A stretch of DNA of 64,000 nucleotides, taken from assembly GCA_024663395.1 (NCBI GenBank), contig JANFAH010000006.1:2666001-2730000 (forward strand), given 5' to 3'. How positions within the stretch are numbered: position 1 is the stretch's first letter; every line of letters begins with the position of its first letter. The position numbers and the translations under genes are program-made. This DNA comes from Pisolithus tinctorius. Its lineage: Eukaryota; Basidiomycota; Agaricomycetes; Boletales; Pisolithaceae. Of the stretch, positions 20,450-33,094 are shown piece after piece. The notes under the pieces are model-generated. The model saw only the letters and a program-made list of their open reading frames with translations, ran no database searches and was not told the DNA's origin.

Positions 20450-22715
20450 GACCAGGCAATTACCCCCTCTATCACCTTAGTCAATATTGCTAGGGCATTG
20501 GGAAAGGATTTTTAGAAGGGAACTCTGCATTGATGCCAGACATTCCCAGTAAAAAGGACAGTTCTATTTCTGTTGCACCTGTACTAGTATCTTCTACCCA
20601 GATCATACTATGCAAATCCCCATTTCTCTCTACACATCAGAAGGAACTGGAAAAGTCATCAACACCACTGCACTGGTTGACTGCAGTGCTGAAATATCAA
20701 TATCCTGTATTGATTGGGGTTTTGTGTGAAAGCACAGGATCCCCACCCAATGACTCACTAAACCCATCCTTGCCAAAAATGCAGATGGATCCCAGAATTC
20801 CAAGGGAAAGATTTTGTTTTCCACCACTCTCCACTTCAAGGTCAAAGGACTTGTTCACCAGTCCTTCTTCCATGTCATCAACTGTGGGTCAGAGAATGTC
20901 ATTCTTGGCCTCCCTTGGTTACAAGAGAACAACCCCATCATTGACTGGAGAATGGGAACCCTCTCCATCAATGAAAAGACCAACCAGTCAAAAGAACTTG
21001 CTCAGGAATCAACCATAAACCTTGTGACCCCTGTTGAGAAAAAAGGGATCAACAGGTTCATGGACTATGAAGAACCAGAAGACAAAACCATATGTGCTCA
21101 CTTTGTGATGTTGCTTGGGAAACTCATCAAAGAAGCAAAGAAGGTTCATCCCAAGAACAGCCTTCTTAGAAAAATTACTACCACCACAGAATTGGCACAG
21201 GAAGAAGCAAAGAAGACACCTAAAGCAGTTCTTCCTGAAAATTATAAAGAATATGCTTCCATATTCAAGAAACCCTCTGATGGAGTTCTACCTCTGTCCT
21301 GACCTTACAATCATGCCATAAACCTTGTAGAGGACTTTGTCCCCAAGGTGGCCAAAGCCTCCCTGCTCTCTCCCTCAGAAAGAGAGTCTGCAGAGAAATT
21401 CATCAAAGAAAACCTTCAAGAAGGCAAAATCCACCCCTTGAAGTCTCCTCAAGCTGCCCTGTTCTTCTTTGTTGGAAAGAAAGATGGCTCCCTTCATCCA
21501 TGTCAGGACTACTGATATCTGAATAAGAACACAGTGAAGGATGCATACCCCCTTCCACTTATTTCAGACCTCATCAATAAACTCAAGGGAGCATCTATCT
21601 TCACAAGGATGTATGTAAGATCAGGCTACAACAACATCTGCATCAAGGAAGGAGATCAATGGAAAGCCATGTTCATCACACATAAAGGACTCTTCAACCC
21701 AACTGTCATGTTCTTCAGCTTGTGCAACTCCCCCACCATGTTCCAGCAATTCATGAATGACTCCTTCAGAGACATGATTGCTGAAGGATGGCTGGTCATC
21801 TACATGGACAATCTTCTCATCTTCTCCACTGATGCTGAAGAACATAGACTGAGAACTCATTGCATTCTCAAATAAATGAGGGAGTTGTCATTGCCCCTAA
21901 AACTAGAAAAATGTCACTTTGATCTCACCAAAGTGGAATACCTTGGAATGATCATAAAAGAAAACACTGTTGCCATGGATCCTGTCAAAGTCCAAGGTAT
22001 CACCAAATGGTCTTTCCCAAAGAAAGTTAAGGATGTGTGATCCTTCCTAGGATTTGCCAACTTCTACTGAAGATTTGTCCCCTACTACTCAGACATTGCC
22101 TGCCTTCTGATTGACCTCACCAAGAAAACCATTGCTTGGGAGTGGTTGAAGAAATGCTGAAATGCCTTCAAACTCCTGAAAAGCATCTTCATGGCCCAAC
22201 CAACCCTCTGAATGCCTGATACCTCTCAGCCATTTGTGATCACTACAGATGCATCAAAGTATGCAACTGGAGGCATACTCCTTCAGGAAAACTCAAATGC
22301 CCAGTGGCAACCCTGCACCTTCATTTCCCAATTGTTCAACCCTGCCAAAAGCAATTATGACATCTATGACAGAGAACTTCTTGGTGTCATTAGAGGGCTG
22401 AAGACTTGGAGACACTATCTCCATGGATCTCCATTTCCAGTCAAGGTCTTTACCAACCATAAGAATTTGACCTACTTCAAGGCACCCCAAAACTTGAATT
22501 GTCGCCAGGCCTGCTGGCTCCTTGATCTTGCAGACTTCAATCTGCAACTTGAAAATGTCCCAGGCAAAGACCAGGCTGCCCCTGATACACTCTCCCACTG
22601 ACCCAACCACATCTCTGATGATGATGAAGATAACAAAGGAGTGACCCTCCTTCCCCAAACAATGTTTGTCAACCTCATTGACACCAACCTTACTCAAAAG
22701 GTTGCCTCTTCCAGG
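20450..22715 (+). pseudogene. Gypsy G2-family relic: gag end, protease, RT, RNase H
   Basis: It begins at the last codons of gag (LVNIARALGKDF) and continues with protease (20530-21018, active-site triad degraded to DCS), the NPIIDWRMG segment, and reverse transcriptase (about 21480-22110, motif YMDN instead of YMDD). RNase H follows at 22212-22601 (TTDASKYATGG, DRELLGVIRGLKTW). Many in-frame TGA and frameshift points separate the parts. It is the same family as 45479-54804, on the other strand. No LTR of that family flanks it. Confidence 0.85.
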
Positions 22716-23159
22716 CAGCATTACAGCTGCAATTCTCTTGTAATTGTGTAATGCATGAGTGTTAAGGAGGAATGCATTGGTGGGTGTGTGATTGATGATC
22801 ATCTTTGTCCTTGTAGTTTTGTCATTTTCCTGCCTTTCACCAACTACTTGTACACCTGTACATCTTGAGGAAGCACAGTCATGCTGGATATTGACATTGC
22901 ATAATACATTCTTGAACAATCATCAGTTGTAGCAATGAAAAAAGAGAAAATATATTACCACCTTAGATCTAAGCACCACTTTCTTTTCCAGCTCGGATAA
23001 CTTCAGGCATGGTACATGAAGTTCAGCATGCAACTCAGGCTGAAAGTCAAGCTGTGTAACAAGAATGTATGAGGCAACATGGCTGTCACCATCAGCAAGT
23101 ATAAGGATTTCTGTGATCTTTCTGATGGAAAGCTAGTGCAAAACTTGAGCTAATTTACT

Positions 23160-23830
23160 GGATGAATGCAAGAAGAATGGTGTACCTTGACTGGATTATC
23201 ATCCAACTGCCAAATGATGTGCCCACCAATATGTGCATTGTCTCCATCCATGGTGATGAAAGTTTTCCCTTGGTAAAACTTGTTGTTAGGGCAGTGAGTG
23301 ATGTTTGGCTGTTGAATCAATGTGGACTGTGCCATATGCCAATCTATGGGTGGGATGACTTGCTGCACATTCTTGCCTTGTTGTGTTGGTAGATGGCTAG
23401 CACCTGTCTGAGAGCCATGTTCAGTCTGTGAAAATGGTACAGAATACAAGGAAACTTACCAACATCCTTCTGGACCACTGCTGGAATGCCCATCAGGAGA
23501 CACTGATGGGGATGGGATGCCATATAGGTGCTGATATCTTTGCTGGCCTTCTGCACTGCACCTGTCTTCTTGTCCAGCCAAAAACCCCCACTGACAATGT
23601 GCTTGACAGAATCTTGCTCAGCAAACACCTGGCATGTATCATGACTTGGCACTTGTTGGTTGCTATAAATTGATTCAAGGTGAAAAACATGGTTGAAAGA
23701 CTTGAAGTATTTGGTTGAAAATAGGATGGCTGGACCAAAGTGTCAAATGAACATGGGAAGGTGAAGGAGAAAATTCTTGTCAGTAGGATACTCTGAGCAC
23801 ATTGAGCACTTATACTCAAGAAATCTTTGA
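23160..23830 (-). pseudogene. Hypothetical protein relic
   Basis: Minus-strand frames 23493-23830, 23344-23652 and 23150-23370 read in succession. They include GGFWLDKKTGAVQKASKD and, after a phase change, FITMDGDNAHIGGHIIW. Internal consistency of the translated blocks suggests former coding sequence of at least 170 residues. It is cut on the right by LTR F4. I do not recognise the family. Confidence 0.4.
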
Positions 23831-23848
23831 TAGTCCATGATAAGTTGG

Positions 23849-24410
23849 TGTCAAGTCCAGGCCTACTCTGACCAACTCTGACACTAGGGGAGAGGTTCAG
23901 AAGCAAGTCTGACAGTAAAGAACTGAACTCTGACTGGTGGAGTTCTGGCAGGAATGAAACCCACTGAGACAGAGGCAGAGCAGAATGAGGGCATCAGGTT
24001 TAGCTTGTGCACTACCCCCTTGCATGATCTCAGCCCTCATATTTTGGAGGGAGAGTACAGACAGAAAGTCAGAGGCAACTCCAACAGACAGAAGATGGAG
24101 ACAGAGGGAGTAGGAACTAAGTTGATATTTGTACTGAAGATCAGTGGAGTACAATACATGCTATTATACTACTACAGAGGTACAGTAACCAGAATCAGAA
24201 CTGACATACAGAGACTCATAAAATTTCAAGTAAAACTTCCTAGACAATGAATGAAGGGTAGAGGGAGGACATACAAATGGGTAACATAGAACATCCCAAA
24301 AGGGAAACAGTCCAGGTGCCAGACCATGCAGTGAACAAGCTGGGGAGTACCTGACTGTGCACTGTCAGGGAGAAGTCTGAAGGGTAATCACATGACTCCT
24401 CAGAGAATGG
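23849..24410 (-). mobile_element. LTR F4, truncated (562 bp)
   Basis: It starts TGTCAAGTCC like other F copies and matches them until CAGAGAATGG at 24410, where LTR D begins. The last ~170 bp of the F unit do not reappear after D, so the junction involved a deletion or rearrangement. Confidence 0.8.
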
Positions 24411-26053
24411 TGTCACACACCAAAGGTGTTTGGTGAGGTGGACATGGATGCAGCTGATGAATGGAGATGAAGACCATAGCCCTCATGCGAAGAAGGACAG
24501 CCAGAAATGTCAGCAGTCATCCCTTGCACAAGAATGAGTTGTCAATGCCAAAGAAAAAGAAAGGGAGCAAGTTAAGTGCCAATAGAATTCTTAAGCACCC
24601 ATGTATGGCATTCCAGTGTTCAACATATCTCCACCAAATCTGCAGATACCAACACCATTCCCACACTCGCTTGTAGTGCTCAGCCATGTGATCCTACCTT
24701 CCAAAATTGGAAAGGATTTGCACACTCCACACATTTCTACAGCACTCTCTCCAAAAGATGCTCATTTCACTAATTCTTCTGATATGGCCACCTCCACATC
24801 AATCATTTCACTTGTCCCCTTTGCTAGGGACCATGGCTACATATATCTACCAGGAGTTCCTACCAGCTTCGGTCCTGAAGCATCCTGGTACATCCCATCC
24901 TCATCTGCCCCCTCTCAGCCCATCCAGCTCAGACAGTGCATTCTTTTTGTCAGTACGACCTCTAGGAGGACATTCTTTGGTCACCTCAGGTCTGTCATTT
25001 GCTTGGAAAGGTCTTATGTGGTCATTTCAGTCGCTCCAGTCCAAGAAGCATCCTTCCTCCCTGCTCCCTGCAATGTCTTCATACCAGTCTTGTCCATCAT
25101 TCTTCCAAAATTGTGACAGCTACAGTATAATCTACTGTTCTCCACTCTCCCTAATTGCATCCATGATGAGTATGATGCACATCTTGCCTCCTTATTGTGA
25201 GATACAGCAGAAGATGATCCCCCTTCATCCTCTCCTCCAACAGAGCCTCATTCATGAATTTTTTACTTGCTTCACTGAGAGGACAGTTTGGGGGGGAAAG
25301 TTGTGATCCCTTATGCTCCTGTCACCCCACAGACCCCCAAAGCTTGACCCCTGTTGACATCTGATTCACCCTGTCTGCTTTTGGGTGTACTATATCAGCA
25401 TCAGATCAGCACTGCCTCTCTCCCAGTTTCTGACCGGATTTTGGCTTACTTATCCTTACCAATGCTTACCAATGCTTTCTAAGACAATTACCCATTGCTC
25501 ACATTCCTTACTCATCTGTTACTAATCACTTACCAAGTGTTTGCACCTTGTTTTCCATAGGCAACGCCCCTGTACTGTATATAAATCACTGTACTTAGAT
25601 AGCTGAAAAAAAGAAGAAAGAAGATGTCAGAAGAGCCCCTCTTGCTTGCAATTTTATCATCTCTCAGTAAATCATTCAGCAGCTTTGATAGTTGAGACTT
25701 TATTAAGGGTCTAGCTATCATCTACTTTGCCTATCATCATCTATCATCAATATACTTCACTCCAAGTCCTCCCTGAGCTCAGTGCAGCTCAGGACATTGA
25801 ACTAAGTCTTCATCCATCCTTCTGTAGGCTGACAGCAGTCTACCCCATCACATTCTATCACATCCTTGCTCCCTCTTCATCAGGAGCACCCCCAACCCTC
25901 AGCACTTGTCTTTGAGTGTTGTAGCTCACAAAAACCCACCCAGATAACAGGTTCTACCATCTAGGTACCACATAGGCACACCACCACCTGCTCTCATTGT
26001 CTTTTGTGTTGGTTCTGGTTGGTTTTCACCACTGAACCTCACTTTGACTCACA
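24411..26053 (+). mobile_element. LTR D (1,643 bp), plus-strand copy of the A family
   Basis: Begins TGTCACACACCAAAGG and ends GACTCACA. It is about 0.2 kb shorter than A owing to an internal deletion upstream of the TATA region near 25435. TATATAAATC is present near 25577. The flanks (ATGG and ATGT) are only a partial 4-bp match. Confidence 0.75.
24461..25306 (+). pseudogene. Broken U3 protein frame of LTR D
   Basis: The overlapping frames 24601-25116 and 24707-25306, plus an N-terminal part from 24466, cover the same protein as LTR A, broken by frameshifts. A two-codon deletion removes Tyr-Gly from the EAYGSFLPAP block. Confidence 0.65.
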
Positions 26054-27200
26054 ATGTGGCTTGTGAGTTGGACATCAAGCTACACTAGATCTGGCCTCCT
26101 GACATGAAGGTCAGCAAGCCAAAAAAAAGGGACCTAATGCAGCTCTAACCTCAGGACCAGTATCGTGGTTTCTGGTTGGTGCTGCTGGAAGGAGGTTGAG
26201 CACAAGTGTGGAAGACAGGGTAAATTATGCATATGTACCAGGTTTGATGGCACAATGGTGTGTCTTTGCACCTCACTGAGGTTGGATTTTACCAGGTGAT
26301 GTTGCAGCACCCTTGATTCTTTTCAACCTGTGAACCCCAATGGGGGGGCCAATCTTCATAGAGGGATCAGAGGGCAACATTTGTGGAGGCACAGCAAGAA
26401 TCACACAGCAGACATGCAGTCACACAGTGGGGGAGTTCTCTGGGAACATGTAGTCACCTGGTTCCTTGTTGATTCAAATTCAAGCAAGAGTATAAAATGA
26501 AGTGAAGTGTAAAAAGGAGTGGACACAGTCAGCAATTCAATGAATGACCAGGGGTAGAAAAAGAGATGAGGAGAAAAGCAAGTTAGTGCCTATTTATGTT
26601 TTTCAGCCAAAAGGTGTATGCACCTCTTTTGAACTGGCACTGGCTTTTTCCTGGCTGGCTCATAACACCTTATGGCCATCAAGGGAAAATGTCAAATGAC
26701 AGGGTCAATGGAATGAAATTTAATAACTGAAAAAGAAACATATGAACAAGATTATGATAAAAGAAACACTGATGCACTTTGTGAGAAGCTCCAGGCCAAT
26801 AAGTTAGCTGGTAGAGTGCATGTTTCAAGCCAAAGGGAAGTAATATATATATATAATGGTAACAGAGCATCCACTAGCACCTTAACTTACCTGGATGTGG
26901 ATACTACCAGCACTGCAGCTACACAAGGGAATGATGACCAAATGATTACATGTTGAGGTGAGTGAACAAACTAGTTCAGGGCATGGAAGCACGGAAGCAT
27001 TGAAGCATATTTTTGACCCTCTTTTTGGTAAGCAACATCAGTAGACCTGATGAAGACAGATTGTAAAACATATCTATGATAGGAAGGTATGCCAAAAAGA
27101 AACAATGCAGAGACAGAGAGAAACACATACCACAAATTGTGATGCAAGATGAATTGTTGTTACCAGTGTAGTTGCATTGGACAGGGATGACCCACTCTTT
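26054..27200. other. Non-coding interval
   Basis: I see no supportable gene. Open frames are short and without family resemblance. A TAGCTGGTAGAGTG box A-like sequence at 26806 has no box B partner. Confidence 0.4.
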
Positions 27201-27210
27201 TTGATAATAG

Positions 27211-27660
27211 TGATATGATCTACTATATAAAGTATGTAGAGGAGGTGTGTTGGACAGGATGAGTAAACACATACCACTCATTGTAATATGAGATGAAGCA
27301 GATAAGATGAGATAAATGCTAGCCAAACAGAAAATATCAGCATGATGTTCAGGAAAATAGAAATGGTAAAAGGACTTATCTCTTCTGCATCAATGTAGGC
27401 ACCACTCTGCTTTAGGATGGCTCTCTCTCATTGTTATAGTGATATGATCTACTATATAATGTATGTAGAGGAGGCACATCAGACAGGAGTAAACACATAC
27501 CACTCATTGTAATATGAGATGAAGCAGATAAGATGAGATAAATGTTAGCAAACTGGAAAATATCAGTGAGATGTTCAGGAGAGTAGAAATGGTAAAAGGA
27601 CTTATCTCTTCTGCATCAATGTAGGCATCCCTCTGCTTAAGGATGGTTCTCCCTCTTTGA
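27211..27660. repeat. Tandem duplication, period ~229 bp
   Basis: Two units start at 27211 and 27440 with TGATATGATCTACTATATAA and share long identical blocks, including ACACATACCACTCATTGTAA and TTATCTCTTCTGCATCAATG. A weaker third unit may precede them at 27060-27200. Confidence 0.75.
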
Positions 27661-27726
27661 TAAGATCATGCACACCTCAGGAATATCAGTGAAATTCACA
27701 AGAACAGAAAAAGACATGAATATGTG

Positions 27727-28309
27727 GCAACCTCAGTGACACAAAGTCAACTGAATCTGATCAGAGGTGACATGAAGTCAACTTCAAGATGTTTGAGTGG
27801 CACAAAGCCAGCTCAGTGGGGAGACCTATGGGGTTTTGTAATGAAATCAATGGATGGTGGAAGGCAGTGGAGGGAACAGTGGAAGGGCCTCAGAGGTCAA
27901 CAGAGACAAAAGATGACACTGAAAACTGGTGAGAATGGCAATGAGGCAGAGAACAGTGCCATGGACAGCATGGACAGCATCCTGTGACTTAGGTTATTTT
28001 CCCTTAGGAATTCTCCATCCACATGGCAACAACTTTCCCAATGGCAACCATGCACACAACAATGACAAACAATTGAGCTTTGTCATCCTTGCCACTGTTG
28101 CTGCTGCTCCTCAACATTCATTCAATGGTGTTTCAGGTGTTGTCTATTTGTTATTACTTGAACTTGGCTTTGATGATTTTGTTTTTTAGGTCCTATTTCT
28201 GCTACCACTCCAATTTGCCTCTGAGTTGGCTTTGTGCCACTTGCTATACTGAAGCTAACTTCATGTTGCTTCAATCTGCACTCTGTTGACTTTGTGTCAC
28301 TGAGGTTGC
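27727..28309. mobile_element. 583-bp MITE-like element with ~90-bp inverted ends
   Basis: GCAACCTCAGTGACACAAAG at the left end is found inverted at the right end, and imperfect matching continues for about 90 bp. The interior has no credible gene. The flanking bases show no certain duplication. Confidence 0.65.
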
Positions 28310-28596
28310 AGATTCCTGATTGTTAGTGTGCCTCAATGCCTCAAGGACCCATTTCATACATGCATTGGTGCATGCTTTTGTGGTTATATTTTATTCCTTG
28401 ACCATTTCTCCTCACTGGCTCTACTTCAGCCTTGAAGATCCCCTTGAGTGTCCCCTATGGCATGTGGCCTGGCCTCTTTCAAACTGTATCTTCAGCCCCA
28501 GGATGGTATGTGCTATTTTTTTTTCTGGGCTAACTTACATCCACAGCTACAATTACTTCACTCAATGCACAATCAGTTGCATGCAAGGAGAACTGG

Positions 28597-30611
28597 GTGA
28601 TAACATTGCCTAGCATGGATTTTGTTGAAGAACATTATATTTTTGAGGAAGAACTTTGTTGCCATGCTGACAGTTGCCTCAGGGTAGTTGACTGCTTTCA
28701 ATGGCCACAGACACATGAGAAACAATATGAGTATTTGATTTGCATCCCTCAAAAGCACTCCATCCCCACTCTCCAGATTGCATGGTACAATCCAACTCCC
28801 AGTGACTTTGTTGTTCCAACTGGCTCCTGGTTCACAGTGGGCACACTTCAGAGTGTGAAAGTCATGGCATTCAAAGAGGCACTTCAAAGTTTGCACAGCT
28901 GCCACCACACCCTTTGAGATTGACCCATTGGTCAAGATGCTCTGTGCACTCTGATGCATTTGGTTCAACATGAGGTCATGCATTTTTGACAACATCCCCT
29001 ACTTTTCTGAGACCTCATCATGTTTGTTGCACAGCTTCAGTGTAAGATACTTGACATCTACACATTACTTGAGTATATTGAATATGTCTACCCACTTCTC
29101 CTGAACCCTCTGTCACACCCTCCACAAGCCAACTCCACATGGATGGGTTGCTTTGTTAGGGCCACTGAGGTATGTGAAGCTCTGTATTTTGCAGGGGTGC
29201 TCATCTGGCTCATTTGTAGCAAAGAATATATTCCCCTGACTATGAACATTGTATGCTCAGTATGAGTAACATACCCTGATGGTATCGTCAGGTCTATGTA
29301 TATGGAAAATGGTGTGGTGAAGCCCTTCCCTTCCATCTGGCAAGGTCCAAGCAATGCCCTCTGTCAATACCATACCTGCCATGGCTATAAAGGTACCCTT
29401 GCTGATGTGCCCAAGCACCTACCCATATCATATCCTTCCTCATCACACCCATCCTCTAGTAGTGGGAGGCAGCCTACTACAAGACGATTCAGAACTGCAA
29501 GGGACAGAGCCTCTGCAGGTCCTTCTCAAGGTATGTAATTCTCAGGTCTCCCTTTCCTTGTTTTTGACTGCCCTGCAGCATTGTCATCAGCAGGTGGAGA
29601 GTCAAAATGGGAGGAACCTAACCTGCCAGATATTCCAAAACCCCATGGCATGTTTGTGGCTGCTTGGAGAGAAGCCAACAAGAATTCCCAGAGAGTCTCA
29701 TCCAGTCTCATGGACCCAGGCTATTGCTTCCCAAAGCCAACACTTTTTGTCAATGTGTCTATGCCAGAGCAAAAGAAGATTTACCTCTTCAATTGGCTGT
29801 CTGCTCATGCACTCTGGATTAGTCAGGTTGATCTGCACTCACCCTCAAGGTTCCCTTCCCCCCAGATGTGGAGGGACTTTTTGAATACTATTGACACCAA
29901 CCCTCTCCCCTCAACACAGACTGCATTAAGGAAGTTGGCTGTATGGGATATTTCGGGGGAAGGTATCATTAACTTGGCCCAGGGTTTGGCAGGGGCACCA
30001 GAGGAAATTACATGGCAAGGAATGCAGGTGAATATTACATCTGTTTTGGCTCTGTCTCTCTGTATTCATCCATTGTGCAGGTTAAAATTTCATCTCTCTT
30101 GAATCCCCCTCTCTGGTTCATATGGTCCCCTTTGTGGGAACTGTATGAACTCAACTCCCACTATGAGCTTTATGTGCTTGATTGGGCCCTCATCCCCAAT
30201 CTCTGGACTTCATCAGATGAAATGCAGTTAACCCACCAGACTCTCCTCTATAGCATCTTCCCTGGAGAGTCTGGTCTCATGATGTGGTCAGAGTCTTTAC
30301 TGCAGGACTCATGTGAGTTAGGCCTGTGTGCTACCAATGTGCCAACTGCACTACTGTACATCAACAAGTTCTGTCACTTGTTGTCCATGTGGCCAGGAGT
30401 GCCTGCCCATTTGCAATACCCAGTTGAGATGAAAGATCAGGACAATAAGGAGGTGTATGCTGCTTTTTCTTTGGTGTGCAGATTTTATATGTGCAAACTG
30501 CATTCAACTTCCTTGGGCAACAACCATCCCTCCTGTGCATGTTTCAATTCATTTAGAATATATTTCTCTGCATGTAGTCTTGACAATTATGTAATACAAT
30601 GTTTGGGCTGA
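28597..30611 (+). pseudogene. Decayed hypothetical gene with short introns, upstream of KDZ
   Basis: Successive frames (28597-28917, 29020-29265, 29296-29530, 29579-30027, 30081-30611) give one plausible protein joined by two clear fungal introns, 29531-29578 (GTATGT...CAG, 48 nt) and 30028-30080 (GTGAAT...CAG, 53 nt). Blocks include CEALYFAGVLIWLI, MWRDFLNTI and PPLWFIWSPLWELYEL. In-frame TGA and TAG stops and Trp/Cys-rich positions point to CpG decay. It resembles large uncharacterised mushroom proteins often found among repeats, but I cannot name a function. It ends just 136 bp before the KDZ frame in the same orientation. Confidence 0.5.
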
Positions 30612-30746
30612 ATTGTAATTGATGAAATTGTTTTTGGCTGAACCTTGATTGGAATCATCCCAGATTTGTATGCTCACTTTTTTCAGATAGTAACTTCCCT
30701 CTGGCAGAACTTGCACATACTTACATCTGGCTAGGACCCTCAGTCA

Positions 30747-32660
30747 TTGTTTGTTCCACATCCATCAGCTTGTCACCACTGCCCCTATGGTATGAAAGGA
30801 CTCTACCTCCCTGCACCCCCACATCTCTTCATCCTTCCAGGTCGCCAGCACCTTGCACAAGATGCCAATGCTGTACCAGATCAACATCACAGCTCACCTC
30901 CTTGCAGGTCTGATGTTTTTGATCTTGTGGATAGCCTTCATTTCAATGAGGAGGTCAGTTCTCCCTTGGGCCTGAGCAGTTTGCAGAAGTGACAAAACCA
31001 ATGGCAATGGTGGTCACAAGAGGTTATCCCTGCACTTCTGAAGCCCAACCTGTGGTACCTCCAAGCATCACAAAGCCTTTGGGTGGTGGTAGATCCCCTG
31101 GCTCACCATCTAAGTGGATGTCCCACTTGTGTGGTGCATTCACTCACTGTTTGCTGTCTTTTCTTTGACCATATGTGACCCCATCATTGTGCTTATGTCA
31201 TGCTCACACATACCAGGTTTGGAGGAAATTGAGATAAGCTATTGTGCATGCACCCCAGCTCCTATACACCTCATGGGACATGGTCTATTTGCATGTTCCC
31301 CTATCTCTCCCACTCTTGCAGTTGATCTTCAAGTGTTGGAGTTTGTGAGGAAACTCTTTGTGCAGTTGACCCCCAACACAACTGCATGGTGTGAAGCACT
31401 TGAAAGTTTTCTAGATGCCCATGGGTACAAGCTGCAGTCTAAGGTATATTGTATTCATAGGAGAATCATTATATTATCTGTCCCCCTTATGTGCTCCCAT
31501 ACCACACACCCCCCTTATATACTGTCCTATTGAAGCACCAATATCTACTAGTTAAGCACTTCTATCTATCTCTTCATGGCAGCACAAGGGATTCTTACCA
31601 TGCAATCATCAGGATAACCTTCGACAATGATTCAGCAATGCATACCATTGGTATACTGTGTTAACAATATACATGGAGGACCATATTACTGGCCTGGTTC
31701 ACTCCTCCCAAGCCTCTGTTCAACAAGACACTAGGTCTCAACCAAGTGACTACCTATGTGCTTGCTGTCCACTATGTTTTGGGGGAGGTGTGCCACAGAG
31801 AGCTAATGCTGAGCAAGATGAGTGAGTCAATGGCAAGTTTATTGATGCCAACCTAATTCTGACCTCCAAAAGCCTTGACTGGAATGTCTGCTTGGATGCA
31901 TGTTTCACCCAGAAGCAAACAAATAAGGACTCTGCTGGCCATGACCCTTCTAAGCCTACCAACACTGTATTCATTCCTGAATCAGAGGTGAAGGCTATGG
32001 AAATTTTCATTGAGAAACAGCAATCTCTTCCATCTGATCACCATCATTCTTCACATCAAAAACAAGGGGACAGTTTTGAGGATGGGATGAGAGTGCCCAT
32101 CTCAGTGCTGGATGGGTGTGGGGATTCTTTCCATGCAGCAGATGAAAAGTGTGAGAAAGCAAGCACCCACTTTTTTGCAGACACAGGGCTGATGGCTTTG
32201 CTTTGTTGCCATGATCATGTTCTCTGGCTGGTCAATATGACATCTGCAGGAGAAAAGCAGCACTATGCCTTGGTGCTATTGAAACATCTCTTTGAACATC
32301 TGCCTACCACCACAACTGTTGGCCTCTTATATGAGATTGGCTGTCAACTGGAATGTAGTTGCTGCAAGTGGAAGCTACTTGATGAGAGGATACTCTCCAG
32401 GTTGAAGTTTGGCATCTCTGTTTTCCATGCTTATGGTCATCAGTGGCCATGTCAGATAGTGTATCACCCACATAAATGTATGGGCTTCGGTTTGTCAGAT
32501 GGTGAGGGGTTTGAGCAGTTATGGAGTTCTCTGAAGATGCTCATTCCTATCCTCCAAGTGTCTGGTGTAAGCATTCATTTTCCTGTAATATGATTCCAAT
32601 GTTAATTTCCTCCTTAGTACCATCAGAGGCTATTTGATAATCAGATTCATCACTTTGACA
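30747..32660 (+). pseudogene. KDZ (Kyakuja-Dileera-Zisupton) transposase relic
   Basis: KDZ proteins are DNA transposases expanded in basidiomycetes. Here the N-terminal part (30747-31180) has CPTCVVHSLTVCC. A central part (31195-31441) leads into an intron ending CAG near 31580. The core follows with a CACCPLCFGG cysteine cluster, SVLDGCGDSFHAADEK, FADTGLMALLC, LYEIGCQLE and FGLSDGEGFEQLWSS. At least four in-frame TGA codons and many Arg positions changed to Trp or Cys mark it as dead. An intron begins after VSG at about 32570, and the next exon is cut at about 32660 by an LTR fragment, so the C-terminus is missing. Confidence 0.85.
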
Positions 32661-32661
32661 A

Positions 32662-33094
32662 GACTCATACTTTGAAATTCTGACTGTCCTTGACTCACCT
32701 ATTGCCAATACTTGCCAATCTTTTGACTGTGCTTACTGATCCTTCACTTTCTGGCTTACTTATCCTTACTAATGCTTGCCAATGCTTTCTAAGTTGATTA
32801 CCCACCACTTACATTCCTTATCAGTTACCAATCACTTACCAAGTGTTTTGTACCTTGTTTTCCATAGGTAATGCCCCTGTACTGTATGTAGATCACTGTA
32901 CTTAGATAGCTGAATAAGAAGAAGACAGCAGAGAGTGCCAATTCATTGTCCATCAGTAATTCATTCATCAGCTCTGATAGTTGAGACTTTATTAAGGGTC
33001 TAACCATCATCTACTTCACTTATTATTGCCTATTATCAATATACTTCACTCCAAGTCCTCCCTGAGCTCAGAATAGCTTAGGACATTGAATTAA
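32662..33094 (+). mobile_element. Internal fragment of an A-family LTR
   Basis: From ACTCATACTTTGA to GGACATTGAATTAAGTC it matches the CTTACCAAT cluster, TATA region and early R-U5 of LTRs A-E. Both LTR ends are missing. It is fused to the KDZ relic without target duplication, so it came by rearrangement rather than by integration. Confidence 0.75.

Noticed and set aside
26795..26850. tRNA gene suggested by TAGCTGGTAGAGTG
   Set aside because: No T-arm or box B lies at the right distance; AT repeats follow instead.
28597..30611. TET/JBP dioxygenase as the KDZ companion gene
   Set aside because: I looked for the HxD...H iron-binding pattern and the double-stranded beta-helix signature and found no convincing match.
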